Assembly: GCF_007993045.1 (NCBI RefSeq)
Contig: NZ_VOOR01000031.1
Coordinates: 1-64,000, forward strand
DNA: 64,000 bases
Reading direction: 5' to 3'
Origin: Phaeodactylibacter luteus
GTDB lineage: Bacteria > Bacteroidota > Bacteroidia > Chitinophagales > Saprospiraceae
In this document: positions 1 to 7,789 of the stretch, piece after piece
How positions within the stretch are numbered: position 1 is the stretch's first letter
Layout of the letters: every line of letters starts with the position of its first letter
Notes under the pieces: model-generated
What the model saw: the letters and a program-made list of their open reading frames with translations, nothing else
Database searches by the model: none
What the model was told of the DNA's origin: nothing
Position numbers and translations under genes: made by a program

Positions 1-93
1 GTATTTTTTATTTTTAAATGCTTTGACCGAAAGGGCGTATGGCCTGGCCCGCCACAGCGGGTACAGCAGCTTGCAGCACGGTGCCGGCCAATC

Positions 94-1041
94 TCAGAAC
101 AGGCGCTTGCGCTGGAAGTACCAGGTTACCAAAAGGCTGAGCGAAATAGAGACGGCTACAATGACAGGGAGGGCATAGGGCTTGCCTTCCAGCGGCAGCG
201 GGATGTTCATGCCATAAAAGGAAGCCACCAGGGTGGGCACCATGAGGATGATAGTGATGAGCGTAAGGCGGCGGATGGTGATATTGAGGTTGTTGGAGAT
301 GATGGAGCCATAGGCGTCCATTGTACCATTGAGGATATTGGTGTAGATATTGGCCATTTCGAGCGCCTGACTGTTATCGATGATGATGTCTTCGAACAGG
401 TCGGCCTTATCTTCATCGTCCCGTATGCCCAAATAGTCGGTCCGCTTCATTTTCATCTTCAGCAGCTCGTTCGCGCTCAGGGAATTCACGAAGTAGACCA
501 GGCTTTTTTCTATGCTGAGCAGCTGTTTGAGCTCTTTGTTCCTGGAGGAATCGTAGAGCTCTTTTTCGATGAGGTTGCGCTTGAGGTTGAGCTTCTTAAG
601 GCAAGTCAGAAAGCGGTAGACATTCTGCTCCATGATCTGCAGCACAAAAGAACTGTCGTGGGCAGGCTCAAACCCCCGCACTTTCCCGTCCAGGAAAAGC
701 TGCAGCACAGGGCTCTCATAAGCAGTGATGGTGATGAAGTGGTCTGGGGTGAGGATGATACCGATAGGGACGGTAATATAAATGGCGTCGTTCTCTTCTT
801 CCCCCTCGTTGAGGATGGGGGTATTGACGACAATAAGCCGGATATCGTCCTCCCTTTCATAGCGGGAGCGCTCATCAATATCAAGGGAGTCGGTAAGGAA
901 GTCTAAGGGGATATCAAAGCTCTGAGCAATATCCTCCAGCTCTTCATGGCTGAATGGAGGGGAGATATTGATCCAACAGCCGGACTGAGGCTCTTCGAGC
1001 TCCTTGAGTTTTCGGTCCACCTTGGCGTAATACCGGATCAT
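94..1041 (-). CDS. corA: CorA-family divalent cation transporter
   Basis: This 315-residue protein is a CorA-type inner-membrane channel for Mg2+ (or Co2+/Ni2+). It has the long acidic cytoplasmic N-terminal region typical of the family and two C-terminal membrane segments (about 255-276 and 290-309). The selectivity motif YGMN lies at residues 276-279, followed by the short polar loop, and the chain ends in the basic tail QRKRLF. Length and architecture match normal CorA proteins. The ATG at the right end is the only sensible start. A TATGTTTG box lies about 60 bp upstream. The gene runs alone, with the minus-strand permease gene upstream of it. Family assignment is firm; the ion is not shown by sequence. 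Confidence 0.93.
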   Translation of the reverse strand: MIRYYAKVDRKLKELEEPQSGCWINISPPFSHEELEDIAQSFDIPLDFLTDSLDIDERSRYEREDDIRLIVVNTPILNEGEEENDAIYITVPIGIILTPDHFITITAYESPVLQLFLDGKVRGFEPAHDSSFVLQIMEQNVYRFLTCLKKLNLKRNLIEKELYDSSRNKELKQLLSIEKSLVYFVNSLSANELLKMKMKRTDYLGIRDDEDKADLFEDIIIDNSQALEMANIYTNILNGTMDAYGSIISNNLNITIRRLTLITIILMVPTLVASFYGMNIPLPLEGKPYALPVIVAVSISLSLLVTWYFQRKRLF

Positions 1042-1102
1042 ACATGTCGCTTAATGGGTAAATGACTCCGCCCGGGCAGGGCGCAGCCCCCCCTATGCAG
1101 GG

Positions 1103-1110
1103 CAAACATA
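1103..1110 (-). promoter_or_regulatory. Putative -7 box of the corA promoter
   Basis: On the minus strand this reads TATGTTTG, an exact match to the Bacteroidota -7 consensus TAnnTTTG. It lies about 60 bp before the corA ATG, giving a leader of roughly 55 nt. No clear -33 TTTG is visible. The 179 bp between corA and the permease gene contain no gene I can support. Confidence 0.45.
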
Positions 1111-1220
1111 CAACTTCTGACGGGCAACCACCACGCCGTTTTCTGTTAATTCCACGATAAATCTCCTCCCATCAGGAAGGCATAGCCAGCCGTGCCCGCA
1201 ATTGCGCAGGTGCGCCAGCC

Positions 1221-2528
1221 CTACTTAAACCGGATGGCTTTGACCGGGCTGATACGGGTAACGAGATACGAGGGGAGCACCAGAAAAACCAAGGTTATCA
1301 CGAAAGTCCCTACATTGATCAATGCAATAGGAGCCCAGCGCAGGGCGATAGGGGCAGTAGACAAGTAGTAGTTCTCCTCAGAAAGGCGGATGAACTCGAA
1401 TTGGTCCTGAAGCAAGCACAGCCCGATGCCAAAGCCATTGCCCCACAGCAGCCCCATCAGCAGGATGTAACCGGCATAGTACAAAAACATTTGGCGTATT
1501 TTCCAGTTGCCTGCGCCCAAGGCTTTCAGGGTGCCGATCATATTGGTCCGCTCCAGGATTAGGATGAGCAGGGCGGTGACCATATTGATGATGGCCACGA
1601 TGACCATCAGCGTCAAAATGACAACCTCGTTGATGTCCTGCAGGTCTAGCCAGTCGAATATCTCCGGCATTTTCTCCCGGATGGTCTCCGCATACAGGTC
1701 ACGGGGGAGCTCTTCAAAATAGATGTGCTCGGCCAGCGGTATGAGGTCGTCTATATCGTCTATAAAAACTTCAAAACCACTGACCTGATCTTCCCTCCAT
1801 CCCAGAAGGCGCTGAATCTGACGGATATCGACCAGGGCAAATTTCTGGTCGTACTCCTCCAGCCCGGTCCGGTACACCCCGCTCACGCGGAAACGGCGCT
1901 GCAGCTGCTCGCCTTTTTCCACAAAATGGGTAATAAAGGTATCCCCCGTATCCAGCTGCAGGCGGTTGGCCGTCTGCTGGGAAATCAGGATATCCCTAGA
2001 CATGCTGCTGTCGGGGTATTGGATGCGGGCGCCCCGCTTGATGTACTGATCCATAAAGGACCAATTAAAATCCTGGCCGACACCTTTGAGGATGATGCCC
2101 TCTATTTCCTTGCGCTCGCCCTGGCCGGCCTCGATGATCCCCGGCTTAATGGCAAATGCCTGAATATGGCTTACCCCGCCCTTCGTAAGCCGTTGCCGCT
2201 CTACCGGCTGCCCCATCCACATTTCCCGGGCCAGGTAGGGCACAGGCCCCAGCGTATCCAAATGCGGGTAAAAAGGCTGATCCGTGCTGATGGGGTAAGC
2301 CTCCAGCAAAGAGCGGTTGATGTCGGTATCTGTAATATGGATATGCCCCCAAAACCCGAAAATCTTGGAGCTGATCTCTTGCTTGAAGCCAGCTACAAGA
2401 GCCGTTGCAGCAATCATAACGGCCACGCTCAAAGCTACGGCAACGATGGCCACACGGATGATGAGGCGGGAAAAAGAGGCCTGCCCGGAGGCCGCCACTC
2501 GTCTGGCAATGAAGTATGGGAGATTCAT
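1221..2528 (-). CDS. LolC/LolE-type ABC transporter permease (FtsX/MacB fold)
   Basis: This is an integral membrane permease of the lipoprotein-releasing/FtsX family, about 435 residues. It has one N-terminal membrane helix, a large periplasmic MacB_PCD-like domain (about 50-250) and three C-terminal helices of the FtsX domain. The ending ISPVKAIRFK is typical of LolC/E proteins. Such permeases extract lipoproteins from the inner membrane with an ATPase partner, but no ATPase gene is adjacent here. I chose the ATG at 2526-2528 (MNLPYFIARR...) because the family starts this way. The upstream in-frame GTG at 2552 would place a perfect -7 promoter box inside the coding region. With this start the mRNA would be almost leaderless. 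Confidence 0.88.
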   Translation of the reverse strand: MNLPYFIARRVAASGQASFSRLIIRVAIVAVALSVAVMIAATALVAGFKQEISSKIFGFWGHIHITDTDINRSLLEAYPISTDQPFYPHLDTLGPVPYLAREMWMGQPVERQRLTKGGVSHIQAFAIKPGIIEAGQGERKEIEGIILKGVGQDFNWSFMDQYIKRGARIQYPDSSMSRDILISQQTANRLQLDTGDTFITHFVEKGEQLQRRFRVSGVYRTGLEEYDQKFALVDIRQIQRLLGWREDQVSGFEVFIDDIDDLIPLAEHIYFEELPRDLYAETIREKMPEIFDWLDLQDINEVVILTLMVIVAIINMVTALLILILERTNMIGTLKALGAGNWKIRQMFLYYAGYILLMGLLWGNGFGIGLCLLQDQFEFIRLSEENYYLSTAPIALRWAPIALINVGTFVITLVFLVLPSYLVTRISPVKAIRFK

Positions 2529-2534
2529 GTGGGG

Positions 2535-2542
2535 CAAATATA
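2535..2542 (-). promoter_or_regulatory. Putative -7 box directly before the permease start codon
   Basis: The minus strand reads TATATTTG, a perfect TAnnTTTG match, followed after only 6 nt by the ATG of the LolC/E-like gene. Transcription would begin at or next to the start codon. The box also argues against the longer GTG start. Confidence 0.5.
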
Positions 2543-2598
2543 CTGCCCACACACCAAATGGCTTAATATTACGGCCGGTAATGATGGGCGTTTCTCAT

Positions 2599-2734
2599 GG
2601 GCGCAGCCCGGGCAGCCATTTTGGGGGCTCCCCCCGCCTGAAGGCGTGGGGCGCTACGCTCCGGGGCTCGCTGCCCGCTCGGCCCTGACGGGCTTGACAC
2701 CCCTGCACATCGCTAGCCCGATGCCAGCAGGCTA
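2599..2734 (+). repeat. Family A repeat, copy A1 (right part interrupted by a family B element)
   Basis: The core at 2623-2720 matches the other family A copies. It has a GC-rich hairpin in which CCCC/GGGG and CGCC/GGCG pair, then the near-invariant CGGGGCTCGCT and GCTCGGCCCT blocks and the GCCC-TGAC-GGGC hairpin. The left end resembles the family terminal repeat (GGGCGCA...). A family B element follows from 2740, so the right end of A1 is displaced or lost. It might resume after 2906. Confidence 0.7.
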
Positions 2735-2739
2735 TGCCC

Positions 2740-2906
2740 TAGTGCCTCAAGCCATAAATCCTTGACACCCCAAGTTTCGTTATTTTCCGCCTACTCTTCG
2801 TTAAAGAACCGCTCCTTTAGCTCGGGCTAAAGTCGCGAACCTTCGCCTTGATTAGCCGGCAAATAACTTCAACTTAAGTATCAGAGATTTATGACTTAAG
2901 GCACTA
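2740..2906 (+). repeat. Family B MITE-like element, copy B1 (167 bp)
   Basis: The two ends are 21-bp inverted repeats: TAGTGCCTCAAGCCATAAAT on the left and the complement of a nearly identical sequence on the right, with two differences. The boundaries are CTAG on both sides. This fits insertion at TA within CTAG, as IS630/Tc1-mariner elements do. The interior contains the imperfect palindrome TTTAGCTCGGGCTAAA and no reading frame. It is nearly identical to the copies at 32153 and 40908. Confidence 0.8.
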
Positions 2907-2957
2907 GCCCGTTCTGGGATTTTGCCCCTCCGGCGGTGCACAGCACACACCGCTGCC

Positions 2958-3818
2958 TCAGCTCACAGGGGCAGCTTGCTCGCCCTCCCACACAGCAGCT
3001 TCCTGCTTCATGGCAGCGGCCTGATCCGCCCCAAGGTACCCGTCAATAAAGTGGTGGGCCAGGTAAATGAATGGGGTCAGCACAATAGCCATGATGAACT
3101 TATAAACGTACTGTACCGTACCTACGGCCAAGAGCTGATCCCAGGTCCAAGGCTCCACATTGCCTACCAGAGCGGGCCCAAACTTGAATGCCACAGCCAG
3201 CACCACAAAACTGTCAAACAGCTGTGAGATCAGGGTAGAGCCCGTGGCACGAAGCCAGACCAGCCGCTCCCCGGTCAGGCGCTTGATGCGATGGAAAGAC
3301 ACCACATCTACCAGCTGTGCAATCAGGAAAGCCGCCAGGGAGCCTACAATGATGAGGAGCCCCTGCCCGAGCACCACACTGAAGGCCTTCTGCATGTCCG
3401 GCACCCCCTTCGTGGTGTTCTGCCCTACCCACCAATCGGCCGGCGCCAGCTGTATAGCCGCAAAAATCATAACAAAGGCATAAGTGATCAGCCCAACGGC
3501 CATAAACGACAGCAGCCGTATCCCCCGCTTCCCATAATACTCATTGATGACGTCCGTCATCACAAATACAATCGGCCAGAGCAGTACCCCTGCTGAGAAT
3601 TGCAGCGCCCCCTCCTGCCCGAACAGGTTGAAGTTGAAGCGCTCCAGCCCCAAGGTGTCCTCAAATGCAAAAATCTTGACCCCGATAAACTCCGCGACCA
3701 GGGCATTGGCGACAAAGAAGCCGCCCAGGATGACAAACAAAAATGTTGGCCTGTGGCTGAGCACATTCACCGCCCTCAGCCCGCTCCACTTCCCCTGATT
3801 GGCCCCTGATTGATCCAT
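2958..3818 (-). CDS. yhhQ: Queuosine precursor transporter (VUT/YhhQ family, DUF165)
   Basis: This is a multi-pass inner-membrane protein of about 286 residues in the vitamin uptake transporter/YhhQ family, which imports 7-cyano-7-deazaguanine or related bases for tRNA queuosine synthesis. The diagnostic region FVMTDVINEYYGKRG follows the second or third membrane helix, and about six hydrophobic segments are visible. I chose the ATG giving MDQSGANQ. The longer frame adds 13 residues (MAKVITFFKVTNN) that overlap the divergent region. It is divergent from the SUI1-like gene. Function is by family; the substrate is not demonstrated. Confidence 0.87.
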   Translation of the reverse strand: MDQSGANQGKWSGLRAVNVLSHRPTFLFVILGGFFVANALVAEFIGVKIFAFEDTLGLERFNFNLFGQEGALQFSAGVLLWPIVFVMTDVINEYYGKRGIRLLSFMAVGLITYAFVMIFAAIQLAPADWWVGQNTTKGVPDMQKAFSVVLGQGLLIIVGSLAAFLIAQLVDVVSFHRIKRLTGERLVWLRATGSTLISQLFDSFVVLAVAFKFGPALVGNVEPWTWDQLLAVGTVQYVYKFIMAIVLTPFIYLAHHFIDGYLGADQAAAMKQEAAVWEGEQAAPVS

Positions 3819-3964
3819 ATTATTTGTTACTTTGAAAAAAGTAATAACTTTTGCCAAGCCTTTGTTTCCGGCCGGGCAGTATTATTTCCTCCCATTTTAC
3901 GAGGGCCAACCTTCAAACAATGCCGGCAGCCATGACGTTGGGCATGAAGAAAGACTTTAGGATC

Positions 3965-4315
3965 ATGAGCAAGAAAAACAAAAAGAAACGCATTGGGGTC
4001 GTCTACTCCACCAACCCTGATTTCGATTACAGCTTCGACGAAGGGGGCACGGAAGAAGCGCTGCCAGGCAGTCAGCAGCGGCTCCGTGTCCTGCTCGACC
4101 GCAAGCACAGAGGGGGCAAAGAGGTGACCCTCGTCACCGGCTTTAAAGGCCCGGAGGAAGACCTGAAAGCCCTCGGCAAAATGCTGAAGTCAAAATGTGG
4201 CGTGGGCGGCAGCGTGAAAGACGGCGAGATCATCGTTCAAGGCGACCACAGGGACCGCGTAGTGGAGCTGCTGAAAAAAGAAGGCTACCCGGATACCAAA
4301 AAATCTGGCGGCTAA
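3965..4315 (+). CDS. Translation initiation factor SUI1/eIF1-like protein (YciH family)
   Basis: This 116-residue protein has the SUI1 fold. The C-terminal half reads KEVTLVTGFKGPEEDLKALG, then a Lys-Cys-Gly-Val-Gly-Gly block, then a region matching the family's EIIVQGDHR signature. The bacterial YciH group binds the small ribosomal subunit and influences start-site selection. I selected the ATG before SKKNKKKRIG because this lysine-rich start is typical. The longer frame beginning at 3851 has an unconvincing N-terminus overlapping the divergent promoter region. It converges on the DUF3810 gene with 23 bp between stops. Confidence 0.9.
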   Translation: MSKKNKKKRIGVVYSTNPDFDYSFDEGGTEEALPGSQQRLRVLLDRKHRGGKEVTLVTGFKGPEEDLKALGKMLKSKCGVGGSVKDGEIIVQGDHRDRVVELLKKEGYPDTKKSGG

Positions 4316-4338
4316 CATCATGACGGCCGAACAGCCGC

Positions 4339-5451
4339 CTAAATCTGCTGCCCTTCTTTCCATGCTTTCACCAGCATGAGCACGCGGTTGTAATTCTGTA
4401 TGCCCTCTTCGATGCCCTGCGCTTTCAAATAAGAATTGTACAGCAGGTAACGGAAAGATGGCAGGATATCCGGATACGCCATCAAGTTAGCATTGATGGC
4501 GTCCAGGTCTGCCTGAATGCCCAAGGGCAGGCTCTCCCGGAAAGTGCGGTAGCCATCCCGGTCTACCCTCAGATAATTGGCAGCCAGGGTGCGCCAGTAG
4601 TCGAGGCGCCCTGCGTATGCTATAGCGGGGTCTGCAGCATGGAAACAGGTGACATAGGCCAGGAAGTTGCAGGTGCCCTCGTCCCCAAAACCAAACCCGT
4701 GCCCCATTTCATGGGCCATCACGCCCACCTGCTGTATAGGGTGCAAGCCTGCATCTACGTGCCCCTCCCCAGTCCAAGGGAAATACAGCCCCGCTGAGCT
4801 GAAGCGAAGGAATACCCCTTTCGGGTAAATCAGCTTGCCCCTGACACGGCCCGGGGCGGGGTAACCGTGGCTGTGCAGCCAAGCTTCCTGCTCGGCCCGC
4901 AGCACTTCCTCTAGGTTTTCCGGAAAATGTTCCCGCCCAAGGGCTTCAGTGCCCGCTCCCGGGATTTTGGCCCGGAGCACTTTGAGCGCATCGGCTTCTT
5001 GGTACATCGCCCGCCGGATCTCATCTGTAGACAACGGCTTCAACTGAAGCCCCAGTTCTTGCTCGATAGGCAGGCGGCTGTAGTTGTACCCCCAAAGCAG
5101 GAGGAACAAAAAAACGCCCCACCCCAAAAAGCCCAGCCACCATATCAGCAGCCCCTTTAACTTTTGCCCTATGTGGCCCTCGCCCGCCCGCCACCGGTAC
5201 ACGCCCTTCGCGGCCAGGTAGAGCAGCCAGCCTACAAACAGGTAAAGAGCAGGGAAGGGCAGCCACCCAAAGGTGTAGTCGATCAGGGAGCGCACCCCCA
5301 CAAAAAGGCCCCTGCTGTAAAACTGCTCTATCCAGAGCTCGGGCAGCAACAGCCGCCCTGCCCAGGCCAATAGGCCAAGTGCCAGCCCAACGTACGCCAA
5401 TGGGACAGAACGGAAACGGGCTTTCAGCGGTACAGCGTCTTGAAGGGCCAT
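4339..5451 (-). CDS. DUF3810 family membrane protein with HExxH zinc-protease motif
   Basis: The product (370 residues from the ATG at 5451) has two or three N-terminal hydrophobic segments and a C-terminal hydrolase-like domain. That domain contains MAHEMGHGFGFGDE, an HExxH metal-binding motif, followed by CNFLAYVTC. This is the signature of DUF3810, a Bacteroidota family of predicted membrane-bound zinc peptidases with no established substrate. The longer frame begins at a TTG 10 codons upstream, so the ATG (MALQDAV) is preferred. It is convergent with the SUI1-like gene and divergent from trxA. Confidence 0.85.
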   Translation of the reverse strand: MALQDAVPLKARFRSVPLAYVGLALGLLAWAGRLLLPELWIEQFYSRGLFVGVRSLIDYTFGWLPFPALYLFVGWLLYLAAKGVYRWRAGEGHIGQKLKGLLIWWLGFLGWGVFLFLLLWGYNYSRLPIEQELGLQLKPLSTDEIRRAMYQEADALKVLRAKIPGAGTEALGREHFPENLEEVLRAEQEAWLHSHGYPAPGRVRGKLIYPKGVFLRFSSAGLYFPWTGEGHVDAGLHPIQQVGVMAHEMGHGFGFGDEGTCNFLAYVTCFHAADPAIAYAGRLDYWRTLAANYLRVDRDGYRTFRESLPLGIQADLDAINANLMAYPDILPSFRYLLYNSYLKAQGIEEGIQNYNRVLMLVKAWKEGQQI

Positions 5452-5594
5452 ATCTGTGTTTTTCTGTTTTTCAAATGGCAAGGCCAGAGGTATAAACTTT
5501 TATTCCCGGCCCGTTGTTGTCCCGAAATGCAAAATTGATTGCACAAAACCTGCCCAAAAAGTCCGGGGCCGGACCTAAAAAGGCAGTGAATCTT

Positions 5595-5602
5595 TATCTT
5601 TG
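5595..5602 (+). promoter_or_regulatory. Putative -7 box of the trxA promoter
   Basis: TATCTTTG matches TAnnTTTG exactly and lies about 68 bp before the thioredoxin ATG, predicting a leader of about 60 nt. No clear -33 TTTG is visible. Confidence 0.5.
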
Positions 5603-5670
5603 CAACCCGGAAGCGCCCCCGGGCGTTAGTAGGTTGTTCTTTTTTCATAACCGATCCAAAATCATACACA

Positions 5671-5988
5671 ATGGCATTTGAATTCACGGATGCGAACTTC
5701 AAGGAAACTGTACTCGATACTGAAGGTGTAGCTGTCGTTGACTTTTGGGCAGAATGGTGTGGCCCATGCCGCATGATTGGCCCGATCATCGAAGAGCTTT
5801 CTGACGAATATAAAGACAAGGTGAAGGTGGGCAAGGTCAATGTCGACCACAACCCTGAAGTCTCTATGAAATACGGTATCCGCAGCATCCCTACCATACT
5901 CGTACTTAAAAATGGCGAAGTGGTGGAAAAACAGGTCGGCGTGACCACCAAAAAAGCATTGGCTGACAAAATCGAGGCTCACCTCTAA
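5671..5988 (+). CDS. trxA: Thioredoxin
   Basis: This is a 105-residue single-domain cytoplasmic thioredoxin. The redox site is WAEWCGPCRM, near residues 28-37, and the cis-proline loop is in SIPTILVLKNGE. It has no signal peptide, so it is a cytosolic protein-disulfide reductant recycled by thioredoxin reductase. The length is exactly typical. It has its own promoter box and is followed by a strong hairpin terminator, so it is probably monocistronic. Confidence 0.97.
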   Translation: MAFEFTDANFKETVLDTEGVAVVDFWAEWCGPCRMIGPIIEELSDEYKDKVKVGKVNVDHNPEVSMKYGIRSIPTILVLKNGEVVEKQVGVTTKKALADKIEAHL

Positions 5989-6012
5989 GCCGCCTCAGGC
6001 ATCAGCCCGGAG

Positions 6013-6048
6013 AAGCCCTTGTTCAGCGCACAGCTGTGCAAGGGCTTT
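6013..6048 (+). terminator. Rho-independent terminator after trxA
   Basis: A perfect 9-bp stem (AAGCCCTTG pairing with CAAGGGCTT) encloses a loop that itself contains the 12-bp palindrome GCACAGCTGTGC. A short T run follows. It lies 24 bp after the trxA stop and before the DUF58 gene. Confidence 0.7.
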
Positions 6049-6082
6049 CCCATAATCCCGACCCTTCCACAAAAAACAAGCC

Positions 6083-7015
6083 ATGAACCTCTCCGATAAT
6101 TATGATGTACGCGACCTCGACAAACTCGAACTCCTCGCCCGGCAGGTGGTGGAAGGCTTTATCATCGGGCTCCATAAAAGCCCCTTCCATGGCTTTTCAG
6201 TAGAGTTTGCAGAGCACCGCCTTTATAACCAAGGGGAGGACACCCGGAATATCGACTGGAAAGTATTCGCCCGGACGGACAAACTGTTCACCAAGCGGTT
6301 CGAGGAGGAGACCAACCTGCGCTGCCAGATCGTCATCGATACGTCCTCTTCCATGTACTTCCCCGAAGCAGATGGAAGGGCTTCCGGCAGCTATCTCAAC
6401 AAGCTGCGCTTCTCTGCCCTCGGAGCAGCAGCACTGATGAACCTCCTGCAACGGCAGCGGGATGCCTTCGGGCTTAGCATTTTTGACGAAGCCGTCCAAA
6501 CCCATACCCACTGCAAGAGCAGTACCTCCCACTACCGCCTCATGCTCACCCACCTCGAGCAGGCCATCAATTCGCCACAGCGCAACAAAACGACTTCAGC
6601 CGCACAGGCCCTACATCAAATCGCAGACAGCATCCACAAACGCTCCCTTGTCATCATCTTCAGCGATATGTTCGATCAGGCCGAAGACCCCGAAGCCCTG
6701 TTCTCTGCCCTGCAGCACCTCAAGCACAATAAGCACGAAGTTGTCCTTTTCCATGTAGTGGACAAAGCCATGGAGCTAGATTTTGAGTTCGAAAACCGCC
6801 CGTACCTCTTTGTGGATATGGAAACCGGGGAGGAGGTCAGGCTGCAGCCCAACCAAGTCAAAGATTACTATATCGACAAGATGAGGGGCTTTAAGGAAGC
6901 GCTCAAGTTCAAGTGCCTGCAATACAAAATCGACTTCATAGAAGCGGACATCAAAGAGGGCTTCAAGCCGGTACTGCAGTCTTACCTGGTCAAAAGAAGC
7001 CGGATGCGGGTGTGA
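6083..7015 (+). CDS. DUF58 domain protein (VWA-like)
   Basis: This 310-residue protein belongs to the DUF58 family. The hallmark block is RNIDWKVFARTDKLFTKRFE around residues 51-70. A von Willebrand A-like fold follows, with DTSSSMYF as the metal-adhesion-site-like motif. Family members usually sit beside MoxR AAA+ ATPases and act in complex assembly, but no moxR gene is nearby here. It has no signal peptide or membrane helix, so it is cytoplasmic. Its TGA stop abuts the stop of the convergent LytTR gene with no base between them. Confidence 0.9.
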   Translation: MNLSDNYDVRDLDKLELLARQVVEGFIIGLHKSPFHGFSVEFAEHRLYNQGEDTRNIDWKVFARTDKLFTKRFEEETNLRCQIVIDTSSSMYFPEADGRASGSYLNKLRFSALGAAALMNLLQRQRDAFGLSIFDEAVQTHTHCKSSTSHYRLMLTHLEQAINSPQRNKTTSAAQALHQIADSIHKRSLVIIFSDMFDQAEDPEALFSALQHLKHNKHEVVLFHVVDKAMELDFEFENRPYLFVDMETGEEVRLQPNQVKDYYIDKMRGFKEALKFKCLQYKIDFIEADIKEGFKPVLQSYLVKRSRMRV

Positions 7016-7768
7016 TCAGGCCTCACCGGTAAGCCACTTTTTGAACCCGGGCGAACGCTCTGTACTCACCACCACCTCGAAGGTGGGCTCAGGCCCCAAT
7101 GCTACTTTCACTCGTGATTTTGATACCGCGTACATCTCTGCTATGGCCTCCATAGCGAAAATCACCTGCCGGTTCGCCCGGAAATAGCGGCGGGGGTCGA
7201 GCGTTTCCTCCAGCTTGTCCAATGACAACTCTAAAGGGTAGCGCTTCCCTTCCTTGCTCATCATGAAGGTAGACTTGTTCTCGGTGTAGAAGTATGCCCC
7301 GTCCTCCAGGTCCACCACCTTGAGCTGCTGCCCGATACGGATGAGGAATCGTTTGCCCGGGCTGCTGCCCTGCACCGATTCCAGCAGGGCGGCCCAGTCG
7401 GGGGCAGCCTTTTTTTGTTGGTGCTCGTACCGCTGTAGCGCTTCCGACAGCTCCGCTTCTTTGACCGGCTTCAGCAGATAGTCTATTGCGTGTACCCGGA
7501 AAGCCTGAAGAGCGTATTGGTCGTAAGCCGTTATAAAAATGACAGGCGCCTCCACCCGGCCTAGCCGGAACAGCTCGAAACTAGCGCCATCAGCCAAATG
7601 TATATCCATCAGGATCAAGTCGGGCGAAGGATGTGCCGCTAGCCAGTTGAGCGTGCCCTCAATGCTTTCCAGCACTTGCAGCACCTCTGACTGCGGGGCT
7701 ATGCGCAATAACATTTTCTGTAGCCGCCGGGCAGCAGCCTCCTCGTCCTCAATAATTAGAATTTTCAT
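7016..7768 (-). CDS. LytTR-family response regulator
   Basis: This is a 250-residue response regulator. The receiver domain (1-120) has acidic residues near the start (IIEDEE), the phospho-acceptor Asp55 in LMDIHLADG, and the conserved Thr/Lys positions (FITAYD; LLKPVK). A LytTR DNA-binding domain occupies about 145-248, with the typical region YPLELSLDKLEETLDPRRYF. It is downstream of its sensor kinase with a 21-bp gap, so the pair is almost certainly co-transcribed and cognate. Target genes are unknown. Confidence 0.95.
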   Translation of the reverse strand: MKILIIEDEEAAARRLQKMLLRIAPQSEVLQVLESIEGTLNWLAAHPSPDLILMDIHLADGASFELFRLGRVEAPVIFITAYDQYALQAFRVHAIDYLLKPVKEAELSEALQRYEHQQKKAAPDWAALLESVQGSSPGKRFLIRIGQQLKVVDLEDGAYFYTENKSTFMMSKEGKRYPLELSLDKLEETLDPRRYFRANRQVIFAMEAIAEMYAVSKSRVKVALGPEPTFEVVVSTERSPGFKKWLTGEA

Positions 7769-7789
7769 GCCTCAGCTTTTATGGCCCGC

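Noticed and set aside
1095-1190. Minus-strand peptide ending VVVARQKLYVCPA that looks like a T9SS tail end
   Set aside because: No start codon in frame and overlaps the corA promoter box; too short to support as a gene remnant.
1725-2765. Long plus-strand reading frame (346 codons) opposite the LolC/E-like gene
   Set aside because: It is the antisense shadow of a clearly conserved permease and runs into a repeat; no protein family features.
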